A stretch of 64,000 bases of DNA from Phytophthora colocasiae (Eukaryota > Oomycota > Peronosporomycetes > Peronosporales > Peronosporaceae), in NCBI GenBank assembly GCA_018806915.1, contig JAGKQI010000098.1, forward strand, positions 3,782,001 to 3,846,000, in the 5' to 3' direction. This document shows, piece after piece, positions 32,290 to 43,112 of this stretch. A program made the position numbers and the translations under genes. The notes under the pieces were generated by a model. It was not told the DNA's origin. It did no database searches and saw only the letters and a program-made list of their open reading frames with translations. The first letter of the stretch is position 1, and every line of letters starts with the position of its first letter.

Positions 32290-33011
32290 ACGACAATTCC
32301 CTTTAAAATGGCCAAGCCGTGCCCAATTTCGCTACAAAGTGGCCGTCGTTCATCGGTACATTCGCCTTCCCAAAGTCCGACGTGTTGAGTGCATAGCGAG
32401 CTGCTTCCGAGAGTTGATCCCCATAATGAGATCTTGAGTGTCTCCACCCTTGTACGTGATGTCTAGTGCGTGGTTGATGGGCTAGTTGCTCTCGTAGTTG
32501 ACCTTGACGCTCGTGCCATCGACCGAGTCGGAGCTAGGAGGAACGTAGAACGAGTAGCCGCTGTGAGCCGAAGGAGACGGCGCCAAGATCGTGGGATTTG
32601 CAACCTCCGGGTTGTCGATCCACACTACGACGTGTTCCCAATCGTGACAGTGTCCAAGACCCGTGGAAGGTGAATCCTTGGGGAAATATCACGAGTACAT
32701 GTGGCCCATTTGCCACTGTATCAAGTGGAACGTCCGTAGACTTGCCATCCACAGCCTGAGCCTTTACACTTGCTGCTTGGGGCTCCACTGGGCATCAGTC
32801 CGCCGCTGGTTTCTCCGGCTTCGTTCACTGCAGGGTACGGGTGGCATCCGTTGGTGATGTGGATCTGGGGTTTAAACTTGACTGCAGCCTTCTGGGAGAT
32901 CGCCGTGGCTTCCGGTTGAGCGAAGGGAACGACTTGGTCGTGGGAGATAGTGCCAGCTTGAACGGAAGCTGCCGAGAGAGCGACAGCGGCGAGGAAACCC
33001 AGGAGGTTCAT
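32290..33011 (-). pseudogene. Nep1-like protein (NLP/NPP1 family) pseudogene
   Basis: The ATG at 33011 opens a signal peptide ([19 protein letters not shown]) followed by an NLP-type N-terminus beginning [12 protein letters not shown]. NLPs are secreted proteins of oomycetes, fungi and bacteria; cytolytic members act at plant plasma membranes. The frame ends at TGA 32721-32723. The rest of the domain is detectable in another frame, where the family heptapeptide appears as GHCHDWE (32643-32661 area), with Cys at a normally Arg position. A TAG at 32482-32484 stops that frame as well. With at least one frameshift, one nonsense change and an altered hallmark residue, this is a dead gene. Downstream homology fades near 32290. 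Confidence 0.85.
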
Positions 33012-33675
33012 GGTTAGAAGCTGGAGGTGAGAACTGGACGAAGTGAATTGGAAAATGAGGTACTGAGCTCTGCCATCGTTGTGAGGGACCTGGAAACTGC
33101 TGGCAATCCGTAGCGGGCTTGTATCTGCGTCGATTTGAACTGTGGTCTCACCTTGGGTGAGCACGTACAGAGAGCTCACTAGTCGCACATAGCTCACATC
33201 CTGGTGTTCTGTGCTCGTCCGCAGACAAAAGCCATCGCTGGGGAGATATACCCTGACTACACGTGTTGGCAATTACTTTAGCTAGACTTGTGGACTTAGT
33301 TACTATTGCCATTTCACTGTTTGGGCGAATACATGAATTCTACTCAGACAGACGACTAACCAAAGTAACATGAGATCGAGATAAAAAAGGATCCGTGCAA
33401 ACACGGTGGTACGTGAACTGGTATCGTAGAGAGAATCTTGTTGAATCATGACTCATACACCTGGTTTTCACGCTGCGTTGGTTGTTGAAGGTTATATCGG
33501 ATGTCGTTCTGTCGAGTCTCGCGGTAAAGCTGGCACCGAATTGCAGCGGTAAATGACATTCACTGAATGTGCAGAACCTCGTTTTGCTCGGATACTTTCA
33601 GTTGGCGTAAGTCACTTTTGATAGAACGAGTAGAACTTCGCAAAACTGAATTATACGCGTGGGTTACTGTTTAGT
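33012..33675. other. Spacer between NLP and HAD pseudogenes
   Basis: No ORF or repeat recognised. It holds the former upstream region of the NLP gene and the downstream region of the HAD gene. Confidence 0.5.
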
Positions 33676-34998
33676 CTACAAGTCAAGGTACTGGTACTGG
33701 GCGCATCCGTTGTACGAGTCCACAGCCGACTCGTACGTGACACCGTCTTCGGTACTGAAGCCAGATGTGATCCAAGATCCGATGACCTGGTCCTGAGTCA
33801 GGACTCCTGACTCTGCAGTAAGTAAGCGTTGTTGGTGCTGGGCTCCGTCGTGCCAAAGTACTCGCAAGCCTTGACGTAGAAACCATTGATGCACTGGAGT
33901 TGCCCTTGAGACGGTTGTTAGTATCAACGACACCATCCCAAACCGTGTCCATCATTTCGCAGTCACCGTCCGAGTCACCCGAAGAGTAAATGGGAGGAGC
34001 TCCCTGGTGGATCGGTTCGAGAATGCTAGTGACGATCTTGGCCTTACCAGGACCCCACGTGATCAGGTAGTCCTCCACCAAATCGGCGATGAACCGACCT
34101 TCGTCGTCGGTTTTGAATCGGACGTCGTACACGTTGTCATTTGGTACGGTATTGCCCAGTCCAAAGAGGTTGCCAGCTTCCGCGACGTAGAGCTGAGGGG
34201 AAGCACTGATGATGTAGACGTCCACACCGGCAGCACGAAGCGCAGACTCCTGACCGTTAAAGTATCGCAGTCCCTTAGTGTACGAGCCCTCGACTTGGAG
34301 AGCACCGGTCGACGTGTAGGTGGGAGCTTCCAGCGCCTGACCCAAGTTCCAACGGATGCTGGATCGGATCAGAGTTTTGATCTCGTCGATCTTCATCCCG
34401 ACGAGCAGGTGGGGGAACACCGTCATGGCGATGGTTTGAGAGCAGTCCGAGTGGTCGTCACCCCCGTCCATGGCCTCGAGACCGTAGAGCAGGAAGCCCA
34501 TCTTGGCTCGGAAGTTCTGGTACTCAGTGGTCTCCTTGATCTCGTCGAGGGTGACGTTTGAGGCTGTGCCGTTGCTGGTCAAATTGTACGTCGGGCGACG
34601 TAGGCGTCGTACAGCACCTTGTAATCCTTGGCAGTATCTTCCAGTGCAGTCGCCAGCGTCACGTCTGTCCCGTTCACAAGCCAGATATCGCTCCTGCTGG
34701 CGTTGTAACCCAGAGAGAAGACGGACTCGAAGTTGTCTGGGGTGAAGCGGAAGTTGAGGTTGTCCACCTGGTAGAACACCGACGTGTACGAGATGTCGCC
34801 GAACATGCACGTGTTGTCCCAGTCGAAGACGGCGTAGGCCTCTCCGTCGCCGCGGACGGCGCTCACAGTGGCGAGCAGGTTGCCCACCACTTCGTTGTTG
34901 TAGTCCGGAGCCTCTGCAGTGAGGAAGAAGTTGTTGGCAGCGGCACTGGCAGCCAGAAGAGCCGTAGAGATCATCGAAGCAGCGACGACGCGGACCAT
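33676..34998 (-). pseudogene. Secreted HAD-superfamily phosphatase, frameshifted
   Basis: The ATG at 34998 gives a signal peptide (MVRVVAASMISTALLAASAAA). HAD motif I is AVFDWDNTCMF (DxDNT, both Asp present), motif II is near VYIISAS, the Lys of motif III is likely in the GKAKIV stretch, and the acidic motif IV is near SSGDSDGDCEM. The FDWDNT form resembles secreted phosphorylcholine-phosphatase-like HAD enzymes. One base is missing near 34592 (after DAYVAR), and further shifts occur near 33880 and 33815 before the natural C-terminus (SYNGCAQYQYLDL). All catalytic motifs are intact, so decay is recent, or the frameshifts are assembly errors. Confidence 0.8.
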
Positions 34999-35363
34999 GG
35001 CTGACAGTTGTCGGATTCCGAAGCAAATTCAGGAATGACAGGCCGTGAGAGCTTCGAGACTCGAGCTGAAGCCGACGTTTCCCATGTGGGATCGACAGAG
35101 AGGATGTGGGAGAAGGCCACGCTCTGCAAGTTTGGCAGTGGTTAGCCCTTTAACTACCAGAGATTTTGGCCAGGCTTATAGGTCCGCACCGGTCCTGTAA
35201 TTTGGCTGATGAACGTCTTTGGTTGGTCAAAAATCCAGCGCCGTGGGCTTGGTGTAGGGATCACCAAGATGAATAGGTCCGCTGCAGACCTATAAATACG
35301 ACAGTACCGTAAATCCCACAATAGTTCGAGTTGCAGTCGTTTTTGAGATCTTCCGTATCGAAG

Positions 35364-35732
35364 ATGGACATACATGACCTCCTGAGCGAGGCTGGCGATA
35401 AGGAATGGGAGTTTGAGTCCGACGTGGACGAGGAGGAGGAAGAGGATACGAACGAGAGTGCAGACTGTGAGGAGGGGACTGAAACGGATACGGATACAGC
35501 GTCTGAAGCTGCAGCGGCGCGTCCAGCGGCTCAACGCAAGCTGACCGGTAACAGCTATGTGGATAAAATAATTGGTGAAAGTGGTCTACATATCGTTCGA
35601 CCAGCAGAGGTAGATCGAGCCCGAGCTTGGATTCTTCTCGCTATTCTTTATCCGCGAGTTTCGAGACTCTTTACAGAGCTGGACCAACCTACTGCTCCAA
35701 GAGAAGGGCAAGTCGGAGGCTACGGTGTTTGA
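35364..35732 (+). CDS. Acidic ORF in the 1.26-kb element
   Basis: Starts at ATG 35364 (MDIHDLLSEAGDKEW); 122 aa. An acidic run (DVDEEEEEDTNESADCEE) is followed by a short folded-looking part (YVDKIIGESGLHIVRPAEVDRARAW). Acidic N-termini before a transposase domain are common in piggyBac-like proteins, but here the reading stops after 122 codons. Possibly the remnant first exon of a transposase. Confidence 0.5.
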   Translation: MDIHDLLSEAGDKEWEFESDVDEEEEEDTNESADCEEGTETDTDTASEAAAARPAAQRKLTGNSYVDKIIGESGLHIVRPAEVDRARAWILLAILYPRVSRLFTELDQPTAPREGQVGGYGV

Positions 35733-35800
35733 AATTGACGCATATATAGGCCTAGAAATGTGATGAGTATCATTCCACTAACCTGCTTCACGGCGTTTCA

Positions 35801-36235
35801 TTACCGGGACATGCTTACGTCCATATCACTCAGTGTTCGGTCAGCACTCGATGCTGTCTGCGCAGCGGCGTCTAGAGACGCAGATGTGCGGACACGCCTG
35901 AAGAAGAACAGAATTATATACCTCGATAAGCTAGAGCTCCCATAGGTAAACACAACAACGAACACACAGTACCTTATAGGCTCGTTCATATTGTCGACCT
36001 GCTTCTCGACGCAGACCGGAATGGTGACCGCCGTAGCCTTAGAGAGCGAGCCGTGCTTTAGATAGAAATACAGATGCGAGAGTGTGCGCTTGACGTTCTG
36101 TGGAGTGCGCCTCTTACGCGTGGGTGCCAGCATTCGGAGCCTGCTGCCGATAATGTCCTTGTTGTATTTCTGCCACTCGCAAGGAGCCTCACCGCAGTAG
36201 CTACACACTGCTGTGGGAAGTTCGCTACGCGCCAT
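35801..36235 (-). CDS. Cys-rich ORF in the 1.26-kb element
   Basis: Starts at ATG 36235. The N-terminus has CSYCGEAPCEWQKY, a zinc-finger-like Cys cluster, then basic residues (TRKRRTPQNVKRTLSHLYFYLKHG). The latter half (from about residue 90) looks non-conserved. It faces the acidic ORF. I do not recognise it. It could be a DNA-binding accessory protein of the element or a captured fragment. Confidence 0.5.
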   Translation of the reverse strand: MARSELPTAVCSYCGEAPCEWQKYNKDIIGSRLRMLAPTRKRRTPQNVKRTLSHLYFYLKHGSLSKATAVTIPVCVEKQVDNMNEPIRYCVFVVVFTYGSSSLSRYIILFFFRRVRTSASLDAAAQTASSADRTLSDMDVSMSR

Positions 36236-36494
36236 GCGCTTTGTTTTGGATATTCAAACTGAAAGTAGTACCGTGGTGTACACCTTCACCTCCACGTGGC
36301 TGTATAAGTACTTGTGGTTGGCTGAATAATTCGATTATCACTTCTCTCATTGGCTAAATTAATAGGTCCGTAGTGGACCTCTAAGAAATCTCTGGTAGTT
36401 AAAGGGTTAGTAACCACTGGTTACAGACGTGCGTTTTGTTCAGCAATTCCATGCGTGGAGGCTTTGAATCGCCACTGACGTTGACGTTTCGGCG

Positions 36495-36982
36495 ATGGAG
36501 CCGAGAGCTTCGAGGCAAAAGGATCGACAAACCCTCTTTAAAAGACACAGGAAGAGCTGGAGAGAGCGCGAACAAGACGAGGATCATGAGATTGAGGTGA
36601 AACCTGTGAATGGAGAGGACACGGAAGACGAAGATGAATCAGCGTTTCCTCACGTCCAGAGCTCAATTCACGAGGCGGACCAGCTGGAAGGTAAAGAAAA
36701 GAAGTTGAGGAGGTTGAGGAGACTACGCCCCCTGCCAGTGAGAAGAACGAGATGCAGTCGGATTTTGAAAACGAGAATGAGATTGCAGTGAGAGCTGCTG
36801 CTGTGGTGATTGCGAGAAACTACCGCCGTCACGCCGCCATTGTCCAGAGGAAGCAGTCGCTCGAACAGAAAGCCAAACAGCACAGAGAGGTCGCAGCCGT
36901 TTGTATCCAGCGCTGGGCCGCACACGCACAGCCCAGACAGCGCCGACGTCGGCAGCTCGAGCAGAACACAGCAGGAAAATGA
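36495..36982 (+). pseudogene. Small IQ-motif protein gene, frameshifted
   Basis: The ATG at 36495 (MEPRASRQKDRQ) opens a charged N-terminus. Near 36695 the frame shifts by one base (the alternate frame reads EVEEVEETTPPASEKNEM), after which two IQ-like helices follow: VIARNYRRHAAIVQRKQ and AVCIQRWAAHAQPRQRRR, the pattern that binds calmodulin in other proteins. Stop at 36980-36982. No convincing GT-AG intron restores the frame, so it is a pseudogene or contains a sequence error. Confidence 0.6.
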
Positions 36983-39529
36983 CGCGGCAAACGCCATTTA
37001 GAAGTGGATCCATTTGTGGTGGACCTGCTTCTGGCGCACACGTGTGCAAACCGATTGAGAGCAGCGAGCCGTTCGAGAAGCTCAGCAGGTCCTCTGTCCA
37101 CCATGGGCTACGCTGTTCCACCTGTAGCCGTCAGGGAGGCGATTAAAGACCGTGAATAACAGGAAGATAGCGTTGATCAACACAAATATTTGCTGCCACT
37201 TGCACACTCGGCATGGCGTAAATGAAGAGCTGGCCCAGATACGTCTGCATGAGCACGAAGAGAGACACGTTGAAAAATGACCGTGAAGCCACTGCCGAAG
37301 ACGCATCTCGGCCACTGTCGCACCGACGAAATACAAAAGCGCGTTGTAAATTTGCGAGTCCCGCTCCCGGTAGAACGATACCCGTTCGCGTAAGGTGAAA
37401 GGTGGACAGCCCACTTACGCGATGTAACCTTGGTAGAGCGCTGTTATGAAGACCACACCAACCGCAGAGTTGAGACCTTGGCACGTCGTGTAGTGACCAT
37501 TCACTAGGATCAACCAAATATGATGGCGAGATCGAACGCTGTCAGGAACCGGGTCAGGTTGTACGGTGGTGTTCGCCAGTAGATGGTCATGAACCGCCCC
37601 ACGAACATGCGGAATTGTGTCCTGGGACTCGCCGCACGCTTGCTTTTGAACATAAGCTCTGGTATATGGTATGGTGCTGAGGTCACGCCCAGTTGCTCCA
37701 GTCCTGTAAGCAACGCCTGATGCTCAGTGTTCTCACAGACAACATCAATGTTTGTGGTGGCGTTTGTCAGTGGCTTCTCACTTGCAGCCGCCACTCCAGC
37801 ACCGATACACTCCTACATCCACGTCGCCGGGTTCTGTCCCTCGTGTAAACGAGCGATCTCCGGGATGGTTTCAAAGTAATCGATCAGGTGGCCACACTCG
37901 TGGTCGTCCGGCTGCGTTGTCAAGTTCACCGAAGAAGACCATCTCGCCACCACGTGTCAGTAGCAGGAGACTGTCGAAGAGGAAGAAAACGTCCGAAGAA
38001 GGCTGGTGGATCGTACACACAACTGTCCGTCCGCACTCAGCTACCTTGCGAACACCGTCCATGATAACCTTGGCAGAATGAGCGTTCAAGCCACTGGTAG
38101 GTTCGTCCAGGAACAGCACGCTAGGTTGTGCTGCAAGTTCCACACCAATGATCAGACGCTTCATTTGACCTCGGCTGATCTGATGGCGTGCATATCCAAC
38201 AAGTCGAGGCATTCTTCAACTGATGCGAGCTTGGCTCGTTCCGATACACTGTTGTCTTGACAGAGAAAAGCACTGAAGGTGAGCGCTTCTCGGATCGTGG
38301 CTCCTTCGGAGTGGACGTCTTGCTGCCCGCAGTATCCCGTACACCGTCAGGCCGCCAGTTCCGTGGCAGGGTATCCGTTGAGCAGAATCTTTCCCTTGAT
38401 GGTGCCTCCCGTCTTCGACCGACGATCACGCCCATGAGTGTCGTTTTACCTGCACCCAAGGACCCATCAGCGCCGTCATGGTACCTGGAAAACGATCCCC
38501 TTGAGCAGATCGATGGAGTCGTGTCTTTGGTGGGGCAAAGGCACGGAGTACCAGAGGTCCTTGAACGCTAATGCCACCGGTTCGAATCTGGCCTGATCTT
38601 CGTGAAACAACAGCCACCGTCGCCGCTGGAATATCATAACACTTGTGTTCAAGGATGTAGCGAAGAACGCGACGGAGAACAGCAGGAACATCACACCGGC
38701 CCATACCCATTCTTTACCGGACGGCATATCATACAGCGACAGCGACAACGAGTACTCGCCCATGGTTATGTTGTACTGGGAGCAGTAGCGTACACATAGA
38801 CATCAAACGTTGGAGAACGGTGCTGATTTACGGCCACTGCACGCAGACACCATGCGAACGGGTTGGCCCAGTAAATGCAAACGAAAGCATCTGGGATTCG
38901 GCTCCGCGGGACAATGAAACCAGCGAAGACGACGTAGAACGTGATGGAGAACGTGGACAGAGGTTTGGCAATGTTGAAATTGGGAGCCATGGTCGTGAGC
39001 GTGAAGAAACAGCCACACAGTGTGAGGTTCGTCAGGACCATACAAAGAAGGAAGTACAGGAAGTAGCCCACTCCAGACACGAAGCTACTAAAGACCAGAC
39101 ACTTCACCACTGCAGAAGGCTCAAAGACCGTCAGACACGCGATCGCGAAGGATGAAGTCCGGTAGAAATTCGCTCGGCGTGCTTGTAGTAGATCTTACGA
39201 GCTACGACAAACACTGGAGTCTGAGACGCCTGACCCATGACCAAGAACATCGTTCTCTGGTACAAAACGCCAAGGGAAACCTGTGCGTTGGTGGGGTCGA
39301 AGTCGGAGAAGGTGCTGCCGTAAATCAGCCCCATGACCACCACCAATGCACGGACGCACATGAACGCCGTGTTACGGAGAGCTAAAAGCATCTGCCGACG
39401 CATGACAGTCAGCGTTCCGGCCCAGAAGGACTGTCGAAATTCAGGCGTCTTCACTAAGTGCTGTTGAGCATCCTGCAGACTGTCACTGTTCCAAGGTCCA
39501 CCCAAAGCTTGCACGATGCTCGCGTGAAT

Positions 39530-40215
39530 TGAGTGGAATGCAGCAGTAATACGAACGGCAGAAGCGTTGTACCAGTACTACCCGGACGTGATCGTAGAAC
39601 AACTCGGTCTGCAAACATGTGACACTGTAATTGGAAACGCTATGAAGCATGGCATGTCTGGAGGTGCGTGACAACTGGAGAAATGGAGTTCGGTATGAAG
39701 TACGCGACGTCATGGACGAGATCAACACGGGTCAGCCACGTACGACATCGTGTGTACACAACATGATATCGCCAAGAAGCTGCACAAGTCGGTGGTGATG
39801 GCGTTGCTGCAACCGGCACCCGAAGTATTCGAGTTGTTCAATAACATCCTGTTGCTGAATGACAGCGAGGTGATGTACCATGGACCTCGCGAGCAAGCTG
39901 TGCCATACTTCGAGAGTCTGGTCTTCGTGTGTCCTCCCGGGCGCGACGCGACTGACTATTTGCTGGATCTGGGCACAGACCGGCAGTACGAGTACGAGGC
40001 CTCGAAGGAGACCTCGCGAGCAAGCTGTGCCATACTTCGAGAGTCTGGGCTTCGTGTGTCCTCCCGGGCGCGACGCGACTGACTATTTGCTGGATCTGGG
40101 CACAGACAGGCAGTACGAGTACGAGGCCTCGAAGGATACCCACACGCCATTTTCCGTTCAACCTCCACGACTGGCAAGTGAGTTTGCGGATTTATTCCGT
40201 CCGTCGGCGGGTGTG
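39530..40215 (+). other. In-place inversion within the ABC transporter
   Basis: Here the transporter reads on the plus strand: AVIRTAEALYQYYPDVIVEQLGL, GNAMKHGMSGG (ABC signature), KLHKSVVMALLQPAPEVFELF and YHGPREQAVPYFESL. Flanking parts of the same domain (40220-40690) and the following TMD1 (39514 downward) read minus, so about 0.69 kb flipped without moving. Confidence 0.85.
39884..40137 (+). repeat. 127-bp tandem duplication
   Basis: 39884-40010 and 40011-40137 both start ACCTCGCGAGCAAGCTGTG and end in CTCGAAGGA. As 127 is not a multiple of three, it shifts the frame. It lies inside the inverted segment. Confidence 0.9.
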
Positions 40216-40690
40216 CCACGCTACGAAGCCACCTCAGGACAACAAGCATGAGCGAACTCCAGCGTCTCTTGAACTGCCAACGCCTGGAAGTGTTTGTCTG
40301 TCTGAGGCACGTACGACGCCAGATGAAGTAACTTCGGGAGCAATTCATTCCACGTCCGATTGTTGTACGAGATGTCACCCCCCACAGAGATGTTCTTCTC
40401 CATCGGGAATGGGCCACTCCGAATCTTCATCAGTGACGTCTTGCCAGAACCAGGCTGACCAAGCACCAGCGTGATAGTTCCAGGTTCGAAGGGCGTGTCC
40501 AAGTGCCGGTTCTAGTTGCTGCGAGACGAAATGTAAAAAGCAGCTTCGCCCTGCTCCATCGTGGCGTGACCAGACTCGAGACTCTGTGCTCCCGGCGGCA
40601 CGTTCTCAATACCGCAACAAATTTGGGCTTCAACTTGCTCGCTTTGCTGTCGTGGAACACGCGAATGTCTGAGCGACCACGTCTGGATGC

Positions 40691-40868
40691 GACGGTGCAC
40701 GCTGAAGTCGCGATGGGTTCTACGTGGCTCCTCTTCTTGCAGAAGGCTTCTAACTTAGTTGCGTTGTACTACAGTACATGTATCGATGCAAATTTTTTAG
40801 ACTCTTTTAGTGGATTCGACTGATCCGCTTTTGCACTGCAGTTCCTTATTCGTAAAAGGGCACCAGCC
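40691..40868 (+). other. Upstream region of the repeat-expanded gene
   Basis: A short spacer between the ABC pseudogene's 5' end and ATG 40869. No promoter motif was assigned. Confidence 0.3.
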
Positions 40869-41735
40869 ATGGCGAGCAAGAAAACTTTACACCGCGAATT
40901 GATGCGGCTGTATGCAGAACAGCGCCGGCAAAACCAGGCGCTGTACCCTGCAGGGGGTCGGGGCCACGGACAACAACGGCTACGCGAGGAGCAGCCACGT
41001 GCAGAGCAGCGCCGGCAAAACCACGAGCGGTACCCTGCAGGGAATCGAGGCCACAGACAACAACGGCTACGCGAGGAGACGCCGCGTGCGGAACTGCGCC
41101 GGCAAAACCACGAGCGGTACCCTGCAGGGGATCGAGGCCACAGACAACAACGGCTACGAGAGGAGCGAGAAGTTGGGTTCTTTGACGTGCAACATGGACC
41201 CAGTGGGTTAGCTGCTGAACTACATTATCAGCGGCCGCACGTCCAGGTTGTTCAGCACCGATGGCAGTGTGAATCTTACTATGAACGCGGAAATCGAGAT
41301 GTCACGACGTGTGGGGGAGTCCTAAACGTGCGGCACAGTTCTGCAATTGGGTCGCAGACACCTAGTGACCAACGTCGAGTATCAGACCTCCACAGTAGTG
41401 AGGGCGGATCGCAGCCGCACAGCAGCCACCCACAAGTACCAAACGTGCAGCGTAGAGCTGCGAGTGTGGCGCGGCCGCATGGAGTTCCACCTCGAGTATC
41501 AGACGTGCAGTGCAGTGGGTCGCAGCCGCATGGAGTTCCACCTCGAGTATCAGACGTGCAGGGTATTGAGGGCGGATTGCAGCCGCACAGCAGCCACCCA
41601 CAAGTACCAAACGTGCAGCGTAGAGCTGCGAGTGGGTCGTACCCGCCTGGAAGTCAACCACCAGTATCAGACGTGCAGTGCAGTGGGTCGCGGCCGCATG
41701 GAGTTCCACCTCGAGTATCAGACGCAGGGTATTGA
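40869..41735 (+). CDS. Repeat-expanded gene, N-terminal exon or segment
   Basis: The ATG at 40869 is preceded by an A-rich context (CACCAGCCATGG, with 40869 the first ATG of this frame). It opens MASKKTLHRELMRLY, then three copies of an 87-bp/29-aa unit (core AEQRRQNHERYPAG, from 40912), a unique part (EVGFFDVQHGPSGLAAELHY) and the first 56-aa units (VSDVQGIEGGLQPHSS). The frame ends at 41735 because unit 41715 lacks two bases. In the other frames repeats stay open to 42741 and then 43132. The unique C-terminus resumes at 50147 in a frame continuous with a repeat. No known function. Confidence 0.6.
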   Translation: MASKKTLHRELMRLYAEQRRQNQALYPAGGRGHGQQRLREEQPRAEQRRQNHERYPAGNRGHRQQRLREETPRAELRRQNHERYPAGDRGHRQQRLREEREVGFFDVQHGPSGLAAELHYQRPHVQVVQHRWQCESYYERGNRDVTTCGGVLNVRHSSAIGSQTPSDQRRVSDLHSSEGGSQPHSSHPQVPNVQRRAASVARPHGVPPRVSDVQCSGSQPHGVPPRVSDVQGIEGGLQPHSSHPQVPNVQRRAASGSYPPGSQPPVSDVQCSGSRPHGVPPRVSDAGY

Positions 41736-43112
41736 GGGCGGATTGCAGCCGCACAGCAGCCACCCACAAGTACCAAACGTGCAGCGTAGAGCTGCGAGTG
41801 GGTCGTACCCGCCTGGAAGTCAACCACCAGTATCAGACGTGCGGTGCAGTGGGTCGCAGCCGCATGGAGTTCCACCTCGAGTATCAGACGTGCAGGGTAT
41901 TGAGGGCGGATTGCAGCCGCACAGCAGCCACCCACAAGTACCAAACGTGCAGCGTAGAGCTGCGAGTGGGTCGTACCCGCCTGGAAGTCAACCACCAGTA
42001 TCAGACGTGCAGTGCAGTGGGTCGCGGCCGCATGGAGTTCCACCTCGAGTATCAGACGTGCAGGGTATTGAGGGCGGATTGCAGCCGCACAGCAGCCACC
42101 CACAAGTACCAAACGTGCAGCGTAGAGTTGCGAGTGGGTCGTACCCGCCTGGAAGTCAACCACCAGTATCAGACGTGCAGTGCAGTGGGTCGCGGCCGCA
42201 TGGAGTTCCACCTCGAGTATCAGACGTGCAGGGTATTGAGGGCGGATTGCAGCCGCACAGCAGCCACCCACAAGTACCAAACGTGCAGCGTAGAGTTGCG
42301 AGTGGGTCGTACCCGCCTGGAAGTCAACCACCAGTATCAGACGTGCGGTGCAGTGGGTCGCAGCCGCATGGAGTTCCACCTCGAGTATCAGACGTGCAGG
42401 GTATTGAGGGCGGATTGCAGCCGCACAGCAGCCACCCACAAGTACCAAACGTGCAGCGTAGAGCTGCGAGTGGGTCGTACCCGCCTGGAAGTCAACCACC
42501 AGTATCAGACGTGCAGTGCAGTGGGTCGCGGCCGCATGGAGTTCCACCTCGAGTATCAGACGTGCAGGGTATTGAGGGCGGATTGCAGCCGCACAGCAGC
42601 CACCCACAAGTACCAAACGTGCAGCGTAGAGCTGCGAGTGGGTCGTACCCGCCTGGAAGTCAACCACCAGTATCAGACGTGCGGTGCAGTGGGTCGCAGC
42701 CGCATGGAGTTCCACCGAGTATCAGAAGTGCAGGGTATTGAGGGCGGATTGCAGCCGCACAGCAGCCACCCACAAGTACCAAACGTGCAGCGTAGAGCTG
42801 CGAGTGGGTCGTACCCGCCTGGAAGTCAACCACCAGTATCAGACGTGCAGTGCAGTGGGTCGCGGCCGCATGGAGTTCCACCTCGAGTATCAGACGTGCA
42901 GGGTATTGAGGGCGGATTGCAGCCGCACAGCAGCCACCCACAAGTACCAAACGTGAAGCGTAGAGCTGCAAGTTGGTCGTCCCCGCCTGGAAGTCAACCA
43001 CCAGTATCAGACGTGCAGTGCAGTGGGTCGCAGCCGCATGGAGTTCCACCTCGAGTATCAGACGTGCAGGGTATTGAGGGCGGATTGCAGCCGCACAGCA
43101 GCCACCCACAAG
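41380..43112 (+). repeat. 168-bp tandem array 1 (about 10 units)
   Basis: Period 168 bp (starts such as 41547, 41715, 41881, 42049), 56 codons in frame. Each unit carries a NotI-like GCGGCCGC or GCAGCCGC variant. Units are 95-100% alike by eye. Two-base deletions at about 41724 and 42716 switch the open frame. Several frames are open on both strands. Confidence 0.95.

Larger units (their letters stand above)
35146..36406. mobile_element. 1,261-bp inverted-repeat DNA element with TTAG target duplication
   Basis: Perfect 21-bp termini, CCCTTTAACTACCAGAGATTT (35146-35166) and its complement (36386-36406). The similarity continues imperfectly for about 75 bp (TAGGTCCG..GGTCCT..AATTTGGCTGATGA against its counterpart). 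Flanks are TTAG (35142-35145 and 36407-36410). The CCC start and a TTAN duplication recall piggyBac elements, but no piggyBac transposase core is present. It holds two convergent ORFs. Confidence 0.88.
37150..40690 (-). pseudogene. PDR/ABCG-type ABC transporter pseudogene
   Basis: Minus strand, in order: the N-terminal part and NBD1 with Walker A GQPGSGKTS (about 40450); the rest of NBD1, inverted (see 39530-40215); TMD1 (39514 to about 38766, with FWAGTLTVMRRQ and VYWANPF-like CIYWANPFAWCLRA); linker; NBD2 with GAGKTTLM (about 38450), signature-like SRGQMKRL and Walker B VLFLDEPTSGLNAHSA; then the TMD2 start (RMFVGRFMTIYWRTPPYNLTRFL), fading near 37150. Full-size PDR pumps export drugs and toxins at the plasma membrane. 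There are about ten frame breaks, and the C-terminal TMD2 helices are incomplete. It is clearly dead. Confidence 0.9.

Noticed and set aside
36692..36739. A short intron restoring the IQ-motif gene
   Set aside because: GTAAAG to CCAG would join exons in the wrong frame.
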